From assembly GCF_036108815.1 (NCBI RefSeq), contig NZ_CP107985.1, forward strand, positions 2,232,001 to 2,296,000: 64,000 nt of DNA, given 5' to 3'. Under the pieces are notes generated by a model that searched no databases, was not told the origin of the DNA, and saw only the letters and a list, made by a program, of their open reading frames with translations. The translations under genes and the position numbers were made by a program. Numbering within the stretch: the stretch's first letter is position 1; each line of letters begins with the position of its first letter. This DNA is from Streptomyces sp. NBC_00353. GTDB taxonomy: Bacteria > Actinomycetota > Actinomycetes > Streptomycetales > Streptomycetaceae. Shown here in pieces: positions 51,806 to 59,579 of the stretch.

Positions 51806-53632
51806 TCAGCTCTCCCCGTACAGCGCCTCGATGGACCCTGCGTACCTGCCGTGGATCACCCGGCGACGCAGTTTCAGCGACGGGGTCAGTTCGCCCGTCT
51901 CCGGACCCCATTCCGCAGACAGCAGCCGGTACCGCTTGACCTGCTCCGTCCGGTTGAGCCTGGCGTTGGCCGCCTCGACGGCGCGGGCGATCTCCTCCCG
52001 TATGGCTGGGTGGTCGGCCAGTGCGGCCGGATCGCTGTCGATGCCCCGGGCCGCCGCCCAGGCCGGGGCCATCTCGGCGTCCAGGACCAGCAGGGCGACC
52101 AGGTAGGAGCGGCCGTCGCCGTGGACGAGGGCCTGGCCGATCAGCGGGTGTTCCTTGAGGGTGTTCTCGACGAGGGCCGGGGAGACGTTCTTGCCGGTCG
52201 AGGTGACGATCATTTCCTTCTTGCGATCGGTGAGCCACAGGTACCCGTCCTCGTCGATCCGGCCGATGTCACCGGTCGCGAACCAGCCGTCCGGGTCGAG
52301 CGCGCGCTCCACCGTGCCGTCGGCGCGCAGATAGCCGGTGAAGACCGTCTCGCCGCGCACCAGGATCTCGCCGTCGTCCGCGGTCCTCAGTTCCAGGCCC
52401 TCCAGCGGCCGGCCCACCGAGCCGAGCCGGAAGCCGGTCGGACTGTTGCAGGTGAAGACGCCGACCGTCTCGGTCAGCCCCCACGCATCCATGATCACAA
52501 TGCCGAAGCCGGCCCAGAAGCGGACCACGTCGAGCGGCATCGGCGCGGACGCGCTCGCCGCCCACACCAGTCTGTCGAAGCCGGCCTGTGCGAGGAGCGG
52601 TTCCAGCACCGTCGTCCTGGCCTGCCGGTAGGCGGCTTCCAGCTCGGCCGGCGGCTGTTCGCCGCGCTCGCGGTGGGCGACGTGCTCACGGGCCGTCCCG
52701 GCCGCTGCGTCGATCGCCGCGCGCTGTTCCTCCGGCAGGGCTGCAAGGGCGGCCCGCACAGATGCGGCGAGCTTCTCCCAGACTCGCGGGACACCGAAGA
52801 ACTGGGCAGGGTGCAGAGCCCGCGCCGCAGCCGCGACCGCCGCCGGGTCGGGGCAGAGGTGGACGTGCGAGGCGCGGAAGACCGGCAGGTAGATGCCGAG
52901 CATCCGCTCGGCGATATGGGCGAACGGGAGGTAGCAGATGTGCGCGACATGGTCGGGGAGCTCGACCACCCGGTCCAGGGCGAGCGCGTTGACGACGACG
53001 CTGCGGTGGGTGATCGGGACGGCCTTGGGATCGCCGGTGGTTCCGGAGGTGTGGACGACCGTGAGGGGGTCGTCGGCCCGCGACTCCTGCCAGGCCTTCT
53101 CGAAGGCGTCCGGCCGGTACAGCCGGGCTCCGGTGGCGTGCAGCGAACCGTAGGAACGGTGGGGTCCGGCCTCTGCGGCCTCGACGACGACCAGCTTCTC
53201 CAGCGGTACGGTGACGTCGGCGAGCAGCGGCTCCCAGCGTTCCCGTTCCCGCGCCCCCTCGACGATCGCGAACCGGGCGCGACTGTGCCGGGCGATGTGC
53301 GCGATCTGTTCGGGGGCCGCGGTGCCGTACACCGTGACGGGGACGGCTCCCAGGTGGGTGAGGGCGAGGTCGGTCAGCCAGTGTTCGGGCCGGTTGCCGA
53401 TCATCATGAGAACCTGCTCGCCGCGTTCCACTCCGAGCGCGGTGTACCCGGCGGCGAGTACGGCGGTCTTGCGCCGTACCTCGTGCCAGGTGAGGGTCGT
53501 CCATCCGGACTCCGCCCCGTCGGCGCGCCACGAGAGGGCCGGCAGATCACCGTGATCCTCTGCGTTGCGCCGCAGCAGAGCGGGGAGCGTGAGTTGCCCG
53601 GGTTCGGCGGGAAGTCGCAGGATCGTGGTCAC
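51806..53632 (-). CDS. Long-chain fatty acid-CoA ligase (AMP-forming)
   Basis: 608 residues of the ANL superfamily: P-loop VVHTSGTTGDPKAVP, acyl-site IMDAWGLTETVG, GWFATGDIGRIDEDGYLWLTDRKK hinge, and the C-terminal lysine in PSLKLRRR. It activates long-chain fatty acids to acyl-CoA. It is divergent from a MerR-type regulator gene with a dyad in the shared 202-bp gap, so regulator control is likely. It may feed the beta-oxidation operon at 56-63 kb. Confidence 0.92.
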   Translation of the reverse strand: MTTILRLPAEPGQLTLPALLRRNAEDHGDLPALSWRADGAESGWTTLTWHEVRRKTAVLAAGYTALGVERGEQVLMMIGNRPEHWLTDLALTHLGAVPVTVYGTAAPEQIAHIARHSRARFAIVEGARERERWEPLLADVTVPLEKLVVVEAAEAGPHRSYGSLHATGARLYRPDAFEKAWQESRADDPLTVVHTSGTTGDPKAVPITHRSVVVNALALDRVVELPDHVAHICYLPFAHIAERMLGIYLPVFRASHVHLCPDPAAVAAAARALHPAQFFGVPRVWEKLAASVRAALAALPEEQRAAIDAAAGTAREHVAHRERGEQPPAELEAAYRQARTTVLEPLLAQAGFDRLVWAASASAPMPLDVVRFWAGFGIVIMDAWGLTETVGVFTCNSPTGFRLGSVGRPLEGLELRTADDGEILVRGETVFTGYLRADGTVERALDPDGWFATGDIGRIDEDGYLWLTDRKKEMIVTSTGKNVSPALVENTLKEHPLIGQALVHGDGRSYLVALLVLDAEMAPAWAAARGIDSDPAALADHPAIREEIARAVEAANARLNRTEQVKRYRLLSAEWGPETGELTPSLKLRRRVIHGRYAGSIEALYGES

Positions 53633-53716
53633 GGCCGCCTCCTGGCGCCATCGGCCGGACCGTGCGGGTCCGTACCGGCGGTTGGGACTGCGCTTCGATG
53701 GTGCCGGAGACTTTCA

Positions 53717-53744
53717 CAACAGTGGTGAGACAGCAATACTGTTG
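53717..53744. promoter_or_regulatory. Candidate MerR operator between divergent genes
   Basis: Perfect 7-bp inverted repeat caacagt-N14-actgttg in the gap between the acyl-CoA synthetase and the MerR-type gene. The 28-bp span would cover a promoter spacer for either direction. Binding is inferred from position and symmetry. Confidence 0.55.
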
Positions 53745-53834
53745 AACCGGATTGATGCACACGGATGCGGGCAGTGCCGCGGTACGGACGTAACCGGGGA
53801 CAGCACTGCCGGCGGTCAGCAGCAAGGAGCAGAC

Positions 53835-54566
53835 ATGGCGACCGGGACCGAGGAGCCGACGCTCACTGTCGACGAGCTGGCGGCGCGCGCCGGAGTGACC
53901 GTACGCACCGTGCGTTTCTACAGCACGCGGGGACTGCTGCCGCCCCCGGTGATCGGGCCGCGCCGGGTCGGGCACTACGGGCACGCCCACCTGTCCCGTC
54001 TGGCGCTGATCGAGGAGCTGCAGCACCAGGGCATGACGCTCGCCGCGATCGAACGCTATCTGGAGCAGCTGCCACCCGATCTGAGCGCCCACGATCTGGC
54101 GATCCACCGGGCGCTGGTGGCGTCCTGGGCACCGGACTCGGCGGCGGAGGCGACCCGGGCGGAGCTGGAGCGGCGCGCGGGGCGGGCGCTGACCGAGGAC
54201 GACGTGGACCGGCTGGCCGCGATGGGTGTGCTGGAGCGCGCGGAGGCTGCGGACGGCAGCTTCCGGGTCGATCCGGGGATGCTGCGGCTGGGCGTCGAGC
54301 TGCTCGACGTACCGATCGCCAACGAGACGATCCTCGCGGCTCGCACGGTGCTGCTGGAGCACACCCGTTCCGCTGCGCACGAGCTGACGCGGCTGTTCCG
54401 GGACGAGGTGTGGAACCCGTACCGGGAGCGGGAGTCGGACCCGGAGCATGTGGCGGCGATGAAGTCACTGTCGGCCCATATGCAGCCGATGGTGCTGCAG
54501 GCGCTGGTGACTGCGTTCCAGCGGTCGCTCAAGGAAGAGCTGCGGGCCGCGTTCACGGCGGAGTGA
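53835..54566 (+). CDS. MerR-family regulator
   Basis: 243 residues from ATG 53835 with aaggag 6 nt upstream. The N-terminal winged HTH is TVDELAARAGVTVRTVRFYSTRGLLPP, then the wing GPRRVGHYG and LIEELQHQGMTLAAIERYL. The long C-terminal domain (about 100-243, helical) is larger than in metal-sensing MerR proteins and lacks clustered cysteines, so a small organic or acyl ligand is likely. It probably controls the divergent acyl-CoA synthetase gene. Confidence 0.88.
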   Translation: MATGTEEPTLTVDELAARAGVTVRTVRFYSTRGLLPPPVIGPRRVGHYGHAHLSRLALIEELQHQGMTLAAIERYLEQLPPDLSAHDLAIHRALVASWAPDSAAEATRAELERRAGRALTEDDVDRLAAMGVLERAEAADGSFRVDPGMLRLGVELLDVPIANETILAARTVLLEHTRSAAHELTRLFRDEVWNPYRERESDPEHVAAMKSLSAHMQPMVLQALVTAFQRSLKEELRAAFTAE

Positions 54567-54611
54567 GTCCCCGCCGCAGGCGGCCGCAGCACCTTCCCGG
54601 CGTGTGGTCCG

Positions 54612-55838
54612 TTATCCGACGGCGCCGTCCCACAGCTGGGTGGTGTGGGCGTCGATGAGTGCGCCGATCCGGTCCAGGAAGGCGTCGGCGGGCTGCGGGT
54701 CGAGGCGGCGTCCGTCGCGCAGCCGTACGGCGACGTGGTCGTCGGCGGCTTCCCTCGCTCCGATCACGACTTGGTAGGGCACCAGGCGGTCCTCCCGGAT
54801 GCGGGCGCCCAGGGTGCCGCGTTCCGGCCCGGCGACCTCGGCCCGCAGCCCGCGGTCGGTGCATCGCTCGGCCAGCGCCACGGCGTTGGGCAGTTCCGCC
54901 TCGGAGATCGGAAGGATCGCCAGCTGGGTCGGGGCGAGCCAGGCGGGGAAGGCGCCGCCGTGCTGTTCGATGAGATGGGCGACGGCCCGCTCCACGCTGC
55001 CGATGATGCTGCGGTGGACCATGACCGGCCGGTGCTTCGCGCCGTCCGCGCCGATGTAGTGCAGGTCGAACTGCTCGGGCTGGTGGAAGTCGACCTGGAC
55101 GGTGGACAGGGTGGACTCCCTGCCCGCACCGTCGGTGACCTGGACGTCGATCTTCGGGCCGTAGAACGCGGCCTCGCCCTCCGCCGAGTCGTAGGGCAGG
55201 CCGGAGCGGTCGAGTACCTCGGTGAGCAGGGCGGTGGACCGCTGCCACTTCTCGGGCGCGGCCACGTACTTGCCGCCGGGTCCGGGGAGGGAGAGCCGGT
55301 ATCGGGCCGGGCGGATGCCCAGTGCCTCGTACGCGCTGCGGATCATCTCCAGGGCGGCCCGCGCCTCGTCGGCGACCTGGTCCAGGGTGCAGAAGATGTG
55401 CGCGTCGTTCAGCTGGATGGCCCGGACGCGGGTCAGTCCGCCGAGCACGCCGGAGAGTTCGGAGCGGTACATGCCGCCCAGTTCGGCCATGCGCAGCGGC
55501 AGCTCGCGGTAGCTGTGGGAGCGGGAGCGGTAGATCACCGCGTGGTGGGGGCAGAGACTCGGCCTCAGGACGACCTGCTCCGATCCCAGCTCCATCGGCG
55601 GGAACATGTCGTCGCTGTAGTGCGACCAGTGCCCGGAGATCTCGTACAGCTCCCGCTTGCCCAGCACCGGCGAGTACACGTGGCGGTAGCCGGCCCGCCG
55701 CTCGGCGGTGCGGATGTACTCCTCCAGGGTGTGCCGCACGGTCGCGCCGTCGGGCAGCCAGTACGGAAGTCCCGCGCCGATCAGCGGGTCGGTGTCGAAC
55801 AGGGCCAGTTCGCGGCCGAGCTTGCGGTGGTCGTGCAT
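54612..55838 (-). CDS. thrS: Threonyl-tRNA synthetase, catalytic and anticodon domains only
   Basis: 408 residues, against about 640-660 for the full-length enzyme: the TGS and N2 editing domains are absent and the protein starts at the class-II catalytic core. Zinc/threonine ligands are kept: Cys96 (LRPSLCPHH), His147 (NDAHIFC) and His275 (PVMVHRS). Motif 2 Arg (LTRVRAIQ) and motif 3 (GSVERAVAHL) are present, then the anticodon-binding domain from about 300. RBS gaggag 6 nt upstream of ATG. It is preceded by a Thr-codon leader peptide and terminator, so it is probably induced when threonyl-tRNA is low, or when the main synthetase is inhibited. Confidence 0.9.
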   Translation of the reverse strand: MHDHRKLGRELALFDTDPLIGAGLPYWLPDGATVRHTLEEYIRTAERRAGYRHVYSPVLGKRELYEISGHWSHYSDDMFPPMELGSEQVVLRPSLCPHHAVIYRSRSHSYRELPLRMAELGGMYRSELSGVLGGLTRVRAIQLNDAHIFCTLDQVADEARAALEMIRSAYEALGIRPARYRLSLPGPGGKYVAAPEKWQRSTALLTEVLDRSGLPYDSAEGEAAFYGPKIDVQVTDGAGRESTLSTVQVDFHQPEQFDLHYIGADGAKHRPVMVHRSIIGSVERAVAHLIEQHGGAFPAWLAPTQLAILPISEAELPNAVALAERCTDRGLRAEVAGPERGTLGARIREDRLVPYQVVIGAREAADDHVAVRLRDGRRLDPQPADAFLDRIGALIDAHTTQLWDGAVG

Positions 55839-55916
55839 GGCGGTCTCCTCGCGGTCATCGGGCGAGTGACCTCCCTCAGGCTCTCGGCTTCGCTCGAGCA
55901 GTGAGGAATCCCCGTG

Positions 55917-55950
55917 CCGAAGCCCCGGGGCACTCGCCCCGGGGCTTCGG
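55917..55950 (-). terminator. Attenuator hairpin in the thrS leader
   Basis: Perfect 14-bp stem (ccgaagccccgggg and complement) with a 6-nt loop, 13 nt after the leader-peptide stop and 78 nt before thrS. Two competing pairings are visible: gggcgagtg (55860-55868) can pair with cactcgccc (55931-55939) of this hairpin, and a cgaagcc downstream can pair with its 3' arm. Mutually exclusive folds are what an attenuator needs. Confidence 0.75.
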
Positions 55951-55963
55951 ACTGAGACATCTG

Positions 55964-56014
55964 TCAGCGCGCCGGGACACTCTCCGGCGTCGTCGTCATG
56001 GCAGCGCGCTTCAT
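55964..56014 (-). CDS. Thr-rich leader peptide of thrS
   Basis: Sixteen codons: MKRAAMTTTPESVPAR, stop TGA 55964-55966. Three consecutive ACG threonine codons (MTTT) make ribosome progress depend on charged threonyl-tRNA. The ATG at 56014 lies 7 nt behind a TAGCGT -10 box (56022-56027), so it would be translated as a leaderless message; an inner ATG (55999) gives an 11-residue version. It is followed by the attenuator hairpin and thrS. Confidence 0.72.
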   Translation of the reverse strand: MKRAAMTTTPESVPAR

Positions 56015-56021
56015 GGCGCTG

Positions 56022-56027
56022 ACGCTA
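56022..56027 (-). promoter_or_regulatory. -10 box of the thrS leader transcript
   Basis: TAGCGT on the minus strand, 7 nt before the leader-peptide ATG. A tggaca element about 14 bp further upstream could serve as -35, though the spacing is short. Confidence 0.5.
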
Positions 56028-56058
56028 GCAGGGTGCCCCGCTGTCCACCCGGTATTTT

Positions 56059-56095
56059 CCGGCCGGAGGGTGCGGATACCGCAGCCTCCGGCCGG
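56059..56095 (-). terminator. Terminator of the beta-oxidation operon
   Basis: Extended hairpin: 11-bp outer stem (ccggccggagg and complement), a single G-G mismatch and a 5-bp inner stem with an ata loop, 25 nt after the FadB-like stop. Confidence 0.8.
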
Positions 56096-56119
56096 TACGT
56101 GGCCCGCCGGGGCCGCCGG

Positions 56120-58291
56120 TCAGTCGTGGAAGGTCTCGCCCTTCTCGGCCTTCTCCACCAGCAGCGCGGGCGGCAGGAACCGGTCACCGTACTTCTCGGC
56201 GAGTTCCCGGGCGCGTGCCACGAAGCCGGGCAGGCCGCCCTCGTACCCGTTGATGTACTGGAGCACGCCGCCGGTCCACGGCGGGAAGCCGATGCCCATG
56301 ATGGATCCGATGTTGGCGTCGGCGACCGAGATGAGGACGTTCTCCTCCAGGCAGCGCACGCTGTCCAGTGCCTCGGAGAAGAGCATCCGCTCCTTCATGT
56401 CCTCGAACGGGACGTCGGCGTCCGGCTTGGCGAAGTGCTCGCGCAGCCCCGGCCACAGCCCGGCCCGCTTGCCGTCCTCGCCGTACTCGTAGAAGCCCGC
56501 GCCGCCGCTGCGTCCGGTACGTCCGAACTCGTCGACCATCCGGTCGATGACCGCGTCCGCAGGGTGCCCGGCCCAGGTGCCGCCCGCCTCCTCGACCGCG
56601 CGCTTCGTCTCGTTGCGGATCTTGCGCGGCAGGGTCAGCGTCAGCTCGTCCATCAGCGAGAGGACCTTGGCCGGGTAGCCGGACTGTGCCGCGGCCTGCT
56701 CGACCGACGCGGGCTCGACGCCCTCGCCGACCATGGCGACGCCCTCGTTGATGAACTGGCCGATGACACGCGAGGTGAAGAAGCCGCGCGAGTCGTTGAC
56801 GACGATCGGCGTCTTCTGGATCCGGCGGACCAGGTCGAAGGCGCGCGCCAGGGCCTCGTCACCGGTCTGCTCCCCCTTGATGATCTCCACCAGCGGCATC
56901 TTGTCGACGGGCGAGAAGAAGTGCAGGCCGATGAAGTCGGCGGGGCGCGTGACCCCCTTGGCGAGGACCGTGATCGGCAGGGTCGAGGTGTTCGAGCAGA
57001 GCAGTGCGTCGGGCTCGATGATGTCCTGGATCTCCTGGAACACCTTGTGCTTGAGCGCGGTGTCCTCGAAGACCGCCTCGATGACGGCGTCGCAGCCCGC
57101 CAGATCGGCCGGGTCACCGGTCGGGGTGATGCGGGCCAGCAGCTCGTCGCGCTTCGCCTCGGTCGTACGGCCCCGGGAGAGCGCCTTGTCGAGCAGCTTC
57201 TCGCTGTAGGCCTTGCCCTTGGCGGCCGCCTCGGTGGAGACGTCCTTGAGGACGACCTCGATACCGGCGCGGGCGCAGGAGTACGCGATGCCGGCGCCCA
57301 TCATCCCGGCGCCGAGGACGGCGACCTTCCTGACCTGGCGCTCCTCGATGCCCTTGGGGCGGTTGGCGCCGGAGTTGACGGCCTGGAGGTCGAAGAAGAA
57401 CGCCTGGATCATGTTCTTCGAGATCTGGCCGGTGACGAGCTCGGTGAAGTACCGGGCCTCGATGGTCAGCGCGGTCTCGAAGTCGACCTGGGAACCCTCG
57501 ACGGCGGCGGCCAGAATGTTGCGCGGCGCAGGCATGGGGGCGCCCGCGAGCTGCTTCTTCAGGTTGGCCGGGAAGGCGGGCAGGTTGGCGGCGAACTTCG
57601 GGTGGGACGGGGTGCCGCCGGGGATCTTGTAGCCCTTGACGTCCCAGGGCTGCTGGGACTCGGGGTGGGCGTCGATGAAGGCGCGGGCCTTGTCGAGCAT
57701 CTCCTCGGGCGTGGCCGCGACCTCGTGGACGAGACCGTTCTCCAGGGCGCGCTTCGGGGTGTACTGGGTGCCCTGGAGGAGGACCTTCAGCAGCGCGTCG
57801 GCGACGCCCATGAGCCGCACGGTGCGGGTGACACCGCCGCCTGCGGGCAGCAGGCCGAGGGTGACCTCGGGCAGGCCGATGCGGGAGCCGGGTGTGTCGA
57901 GCGCGATGCGGTGGTGGGAGGCGAGGGCGATCTCGTAACCGCCGCCGAGGGCCGCTCCGTTGATGGCGGCGACGACGGGGATGCCGAGGGTCTCGATGCG
58001 GCGCAGCGAGTGCTTGATGGCGGTGCCGACGTCGAAGGCGTCCTGGGCGTTCTCCGGACCGACCTTGATCATGTCCTTGAGGTCGCCGCCCGCGAAGAAG
58101 GTCTTCTTGGCGGAGGTGAAGATGATGCCGCGGATGGCGTCCTTCTCGGCTTCCGCGCGGTCGGCGATGGCCGCGATGGAGTCCTTGAAGGCCTGGTTCA
58201 TCGTGTTGGCGGACTGGTTGGGGTCGTCGAGTACGAGGGTGACGACGCCGGTCTCGTCCTGTTCCCAGCGGATGGTCGTGCTCTCGGTCAT
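56120..58291 (-). CDS. Multifunctional 3-hydroxyacyl-CoA dehydrogenase/enoyl-CoA hydratase (FadB-like)
   Basis: 723 residues from ATG 58291 (ggag 9 nt upstream); longer upstream frame is a shadow. Residues about 1-290 form the crotonase domain (oxyanion segments FAGGDLKDM and NGAALGGGYEIAL, catalytic Glu in GLPEVTLGLLPAGGG). From about 325, NAD-binding VAVLGAGMMGAGIAYSCARAG, then NTSTLPIT and GLHFFSPVDKMPLVEII of the dehydrogenase with the catalytic His, followed by two C-terminal helical domains. It performs hydration and oxidation steps of beta-oxidation. Last gene of the five-gene operon. Confidence 0.95.
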   Translation of the reverse strand: MTESTTIRWEQDETGVVTLVLDDPNQSANTMNQAFKDSIAAIADRAEAEKDAIRGIIFTSAKKTFFAGGDLKDMIKVGPENAQDAFDVGTAIKHSLRRIETLGIPVVAAINGAALGGGYEIALASHHRIALDTPGSRIGLPEVTLGLLPAGGGVTRTVRLMGVADALLKVLLQGTQYTPKRALENGLVHEVAATPEEMLDKARAFIDAHPESQQPWDVKGYKIPGGTPSHPKFAANLPAFPANLKKQLAGAPMPAPRNILAAAVEGSQVDFETALTIEARYFTELVTGQISKNMIQAFFFDLQAVNSGANRPKGIEERQVRKVAVLGAGMMGAGIAYSCARAGIEVVLKDVSTEAAAKGKAYSEKLLDKALSRGRTTEAKRDELLARITPTGDPADLAGCDAVIEAVFEDTALKHKVFQEIQDIIEPDALLCSNTSTLPITVLAKGVTRPADFIGLHFFSPVDKMPLVEIIKGEQTGDEALARAFDLVRRIQKTPIVVNDSRGFFTSRVIGQFINEGVAMVGEGVEPASVEQAAAQSGYPAKVLSLMDELTLTLPRKIRNETKRAVEEAGGTWAGHPADAVIDRMVDEFGRTGRSGGAGFYEYGEDGKRAGLWPGLREHFAKPDADVPFEDMKERMLFSEALDSVRCLEENVLISVADANIGSIMGIGFPPWTGGVLQYINGYEGGLPGFVARARELAEKYGDRFLPPALLVEKAEKGETFHD

Positions 58292-58329
58292 TGCTGTGTT
58301 CTCCGTAGGCAAGGGTTGGCCGGGGACGG

Positions 58330-59544
58330 TCAGAGACGCTCGATGACGGTGGCGATGCCCATGCCGCCGCCCACGCAGAGGGTGGCGAGGCCGTACCGCT
58401 TGTCCTGGCGCTCCAGTTCGTCGATGAGCGTGCCGAGGATCATCGCGCCGGTGGCGCCGAGCGGGTGTCCGAGCGCGATGGCGCCGCCGTTGACGTTGAT
58501 CTTGTCGAGGGAGAGCCCCATGTCCCGGGCGAAGCGGAGGACGACACCGGCGAACGCCTCGTTGATCTCGACGAGGTCGATGTCGTCGATGGTGAGTCCG
58601 GCCTTGGCGAGGGCCTTGCGGGTGGCGGGGGCGGGGCCGGTCAGCATGATGGTCGGCTCGGAGCCGGAGACCGCGGCGGAGACGATCCGGGCGCGCGGCG
58701 TCAGGCCGTACCGCTCGCCGGTCTCCTTGTTGCCGATGGCGACGAGTGCGGCGCCGTCCACGATGCCGGAGGAGTTGCCCGCGTGGTGGACGTGGTCGAT
58801 CTTCTCGACCCAGTGGTACTTCTGCAGTGCCACGGCGTCGAAGCCGCCCAGCTCGCCGATGGTGGCGAACGAGGGCTTGAGGGCGGCCAGCGAGTCGGCG
58901 GTGGTGCCGGGGCGCATGTGCTCGTCGTGGTCCAGGACGACGAGGCCGTTGCGGTCCTTGACCGGGACGACGGAGCGCGCGAAGCGGCCGTCCTTCCACG
59001 CCTCGGCGGCCCGCTCCTGGGAGAGCGCGGCGAACTCGTCGACGTCGCGGCGCGAGAAGCCCTCGATGGTGGCGATGAGGTCGGCGCCGACGCCCTGCGG
59101 GGCGAAGCCGGTCTCGTAGTTGGTCATCGGGTCCATCGCCCAGGCGCCGCCGTCGGAGCCCATCGGCACCCGCGACATCGACTCGACACCGCCTGCGAGG
59201 ATCAGGTCCTCCCAGCCCGAACGGACCTTCGCTGCGGCCAGGTTGACGGCTTCCAGGCCGGAGGCACAGAACCGGTTCTCCTGGACGCCCGCCACCGAGT
59301 CCGGGAGTCCGGCGGCGATGGCGGCGATCCGGGCGATGTCGGAGCCCTGGTCGCCGAGCGGGCTGACCACGCCGAGGACGATGTCGTCGATGGCGGCCGG
59401 GTCGAGGCCGGGGAAGCGGTTGCGGATTTCGTGGATGAGGCCGACGACGAGGTCGATCGGCTTGGTGCCGTGCAGGGCGCCATTGGCCTTGCCGCGGCCG
59501 CGCGGGGTGCGGATCGCGTCGTAGACAAATGCTTCGGTACTCAA
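58330..59544 (-). CDS. Acetyl-CoA acyltransferase (thiolase)
   Basis: 404 residues from TTG 59544, with aaagg 9 nt upstream; the frame extends further but without a usable start context. Active-site Cys93 (NRFCASGLEAV), His in NEAFAG/GGAIALGHPLGATGA and the second Cys in LATLCVGGGMG. It releases acetyl-CoA in the last step of beta-oxidation and is the partner subunit of the FadB-like protein encoded 38 bp downstream. Confidence 0.95.
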   Translation of the reverse strand: MSTEAFVYDAIRTPRGRGKANGALHGTKPIDLVVGLIHEIRNRFPGLDPAAIDDIVLGVVSPLGDQGSDIARIAAIAAGLPDSVAGVQENRFCASGLEAVNLAAAKVRSGWEDLILAGGVESMSRVPMGSDGGAWAMDPMTNYETGFAPQGVGADLIATIEGFSRRDVDEFAALSQERAAEAWKDGRFARSVVPVKDRNGLVVLDHDEHMRPGTTADSLAALKPSFATIGELGGFDAVALQKYHWVEKIDHVHHAGNSSGIVDGAALVAIGNKETGERYGLTPRARIVSAAVSGSEPTIMLTGPAPATRKALAKAGLTIDDIDLVEINEAFAGVVLRFARDMGLSLDKINVNGGAIALGHPLGATGAMILGTLIDELERQDKRYGLATLCVGGGMGIATVIERL

Positions 59545-59579
59545 GACAGCAGCCTTTCGGGGGTGGTCGATCGTCGGGG

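Noticed and set aside
55839..56014. T-box riboswitch upstream of thrS
   Set aside because: The conserved T-box sequence and specifier-loop layout are not visible; the Thr-codon leader ORF with a terminator explains the region better.
55319..59119. Very long plus-strand open frame of about 1265 codons across the thrS and fadB region
   Set aside because: Arg/Gly/Val-rich translation without motifs, antisense to well-supported genes; typical artefact of very high GC3.
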